Below, piece after piece: positions 6,583-7,115 of a stretch of 7,115 nt of DNA. The stretch spans positions 1-7,115 of the forward strand of contig PMKA01000354.1 in NCBI GenBank assembly GCA_003157575.1, in the 5' to 3' direction. Made by a program: the position numbers and the translations under genes. Source of the DNA: Opitutia bacterium. GTDB taxonomy: Bacteria; Verrucomicrobiota; Verrucomicrobiia; Opitutales; Opitutaceae. Positions within the stretch are counted from its first letter, which is position 1. Every line of letters begins with the position of its first letter. A model generated the notes under the pieces. It ran no database searches. It was given only the letters and a program-made list of their open reading frames with translations, and was not told the origin of the DNA.

Positions 6583-6610
6583 GTTGTGTGCCGGCTGCGC
6601 GTCACACAAC
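6583..6610 (-). terminator. Inverted repeat at the ancestral toxin stop
   Basis: Perfect eight-base arms GTTGTGTG (6583-6590) and CACACAAC (6603-6610) flank a 12-base loop. On the minus strand a short TTGTTG follows two bases later. The upstream arm overlaps the TGA at 6602-6604 that would end the toxin if it were read past its internal TAG. This places a gene end here and supports a longer ancestral toxin. Confidence 0.4.
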
Positions 6611-6916
6611 TCTCGGAGTTCGGCCCTGTTTCACTCTTTTCATGATCCATGAAGGATCGCGACGACAGTCGATAACTGCCTAAACGAGAGCCTTATCTCC
6701 GACAACGTCGTAATATACCGCGTAAGGGAATATCCTTCCGAGTAGTCGATGAGAACCAAAGACGACGCGGTGAATGCCCGCATAGATCGTCAACGAGTCG
6801 ATCTCAGCGAACATCGAATCCAGAAAGTAATCGCCCAAACCGACCTGCTGGCTGTCGTAGAAGGCGTGACCCTCTGCAAGGTCCTGCTCTGCTTGCTCTA
6901 GTATCTCAACTTGCAC
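6602..6916 (-). pseudogene. RelE/ParE family toxin, interrupted by in-frame TAG
   Basis: RelE/ParE toxins are small proteins that inhibit translation or DNA gyrase unless bound by their antitoxin. The frame opens at GTG 6916 (VQVEILEQAEQDLAEG), overlaps the antitoxin end by 11 bases and has GGAAAG upstream, so coupled translation is expected. Family features include FYDSQQVGLGDYFLDS at 19-34, SLTIYAGIHRV, and FPYAVYYDV at 63-71. After 78 residues (GDKALV) a TAG occurs at 6680-6682. Reading on in the same frame gives AVIDCRRDPSWIMKRV and a TGA at 6602. Family members usually read roughly LVYAVLDCRRDPxW at this place, so the TAG sits where a tyrosine codon is expected, one base away from TAC or TAT. 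The full frame would be 104 residues, normal for the family. As read, the last quarter is lost and the toxin is probably inactive. TAG ends argB, argD and argJ here, so a reassigned codon is unlikely; a sequencing error remains possible. Confidence 0.8.
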
Positions 6917-7115
6917 GGACTTTCCGGCGGATCCGATTCTTGGCTTCTGACCATGGTGAAAACCTGGCCTTTCCATCCGCGTGGAGCTTCTTTCGTTCCG
7001 CCAAAAGACCCTTATGCCACGCCGGCGAATCAAGAACCTCGTCTCGATCACGCAAGCTGGCCCACACGCGCTCGATGACGTCGAGCTTTTCGGGCACGGA
7101 CATCTTCCGGAGCGG
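6906..7115 (-). CDS. PF09720-type addiction-module antitoxin, 5' end off window
   Basis: This small acidic-basic protein belongs to the 'putative addiction module component' family (PF09720 / TIGR02574), which is usually found directly upstream of a RelE/ParE toxin and neutralises it. Visible features are VPEKLDVIERVWASL (helix that normally follows a short N-terminal segment), SPAWHKGLLAERKKL, and FSPWSEAKNRIRRKVRAS at the end. An ATG at 7103 would give 65 residues, but family members usually start 10-20 residues earlier, and the frame stays open to the edge (PLRK before that Met), so the true start is probably outside the window. The stop TGA lies within the toxin's start region. Base composition is lower in G+C than in the arginine genes. 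Confidence 0.8.
   Translation of the reverse strand, partial: PLRKMSVPEKLDVIERVWASLRDRDEVLDSPAWHKGLLAERKKLHADGKARFSPWSEAKNRIRRKVRAS

Noticed and set aside
6680..6682. TAG read as an amino acid (genetic code change)
   Set aside because: TAG is the normal stop of argB, argD and argJ in the same window.
6680..7051. Toxin start upstream at 7051 (123 residues)
   Set aside because: This would read through the antitoxin gene in another frame; RelE/ParE similarity starts at GTG 6916.
1..7115. CRISPR array, tRNA, rRNA, insertion sequence or phage genes
   Set aside because: No periodic repeats, cloverleaf, terminal inverted repeats with transposase, or phage proteins were found on either strand.

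Overview
The window reads as chromosomal DNA from a GC-rich bacterium. One 60-base line inside argJ counts 72% G+C. There are no phage, transposon, tRNA, rRNA or CRISPR features. The style of ArgJ, the divergent argJ / argB-argD layout and the PF09720-type antitoxin with a RelE/ParE toxin remind me of Verrucomicrobiota (Opitutae-like). That placement rests on memory of family sequences and is only a moderate-to-weak inference.

Layout. (1) Bases 54-2319, minus strand: argB (N-acetylglutamate kinase) followed by argD (acetylornithine aminotransferase), steps two and four of arginine synthesis. (2) Bases 2320-2613: a divergent intergenic region with a clean 7-7-7 inverted repeat and a weak minus-strand promoter candidate. 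(3) Bases 2614-3930, plus strand: argJ (ornithine acetyltransferase / acetylglutamate synthase), which recycles the acetyl group that ArgB and ArgD work on. A strong hairpin sits on its stop codon. (4) Bases 4000-4281, minus strand: a small open frame with coding-like composition but no good start. (5) Bases 4312-4365: two hairpins that form a terminator region for the next gene. (6) Bases 4379-6451, minus strand: a large GT-B glycosyltransferase resembling bacterial glycogen/starch synthase (GT5), with about 105 N-terminal residues that are not part of that fold. (7) Bases 6602-7115, minus strand: a toxin-antitoxin pair with clearly lower G+C. The PF09720-type antitoxin runs off the window edge. 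The RelE/ParE toxin is cut by an in-frame TAG exactly where the family usually has tyrosine, and the rest of the toxin frame is intact behind the stop.

How the genes work together. ArgJ, ArgB and ArgD belong to the cyclic acetylated arginine pathway. ArgB carries the N-terminal helix typical of arginine-inhibited kinases, which fits a pathway primed by ArgJ. The glycosyltransferase and the toxin-antitoxin remnant have no evident functional link to arginine synthesis. Most of the window is ordinary metabolism. The points most worth a second look are the amber-interrupted toxin, the divergent ArgJ signature motifs, the inverted repeat between argB and argJ, the extra N-terminal region of the glycosyltransferase, and the orphan frame at 4000-4281.
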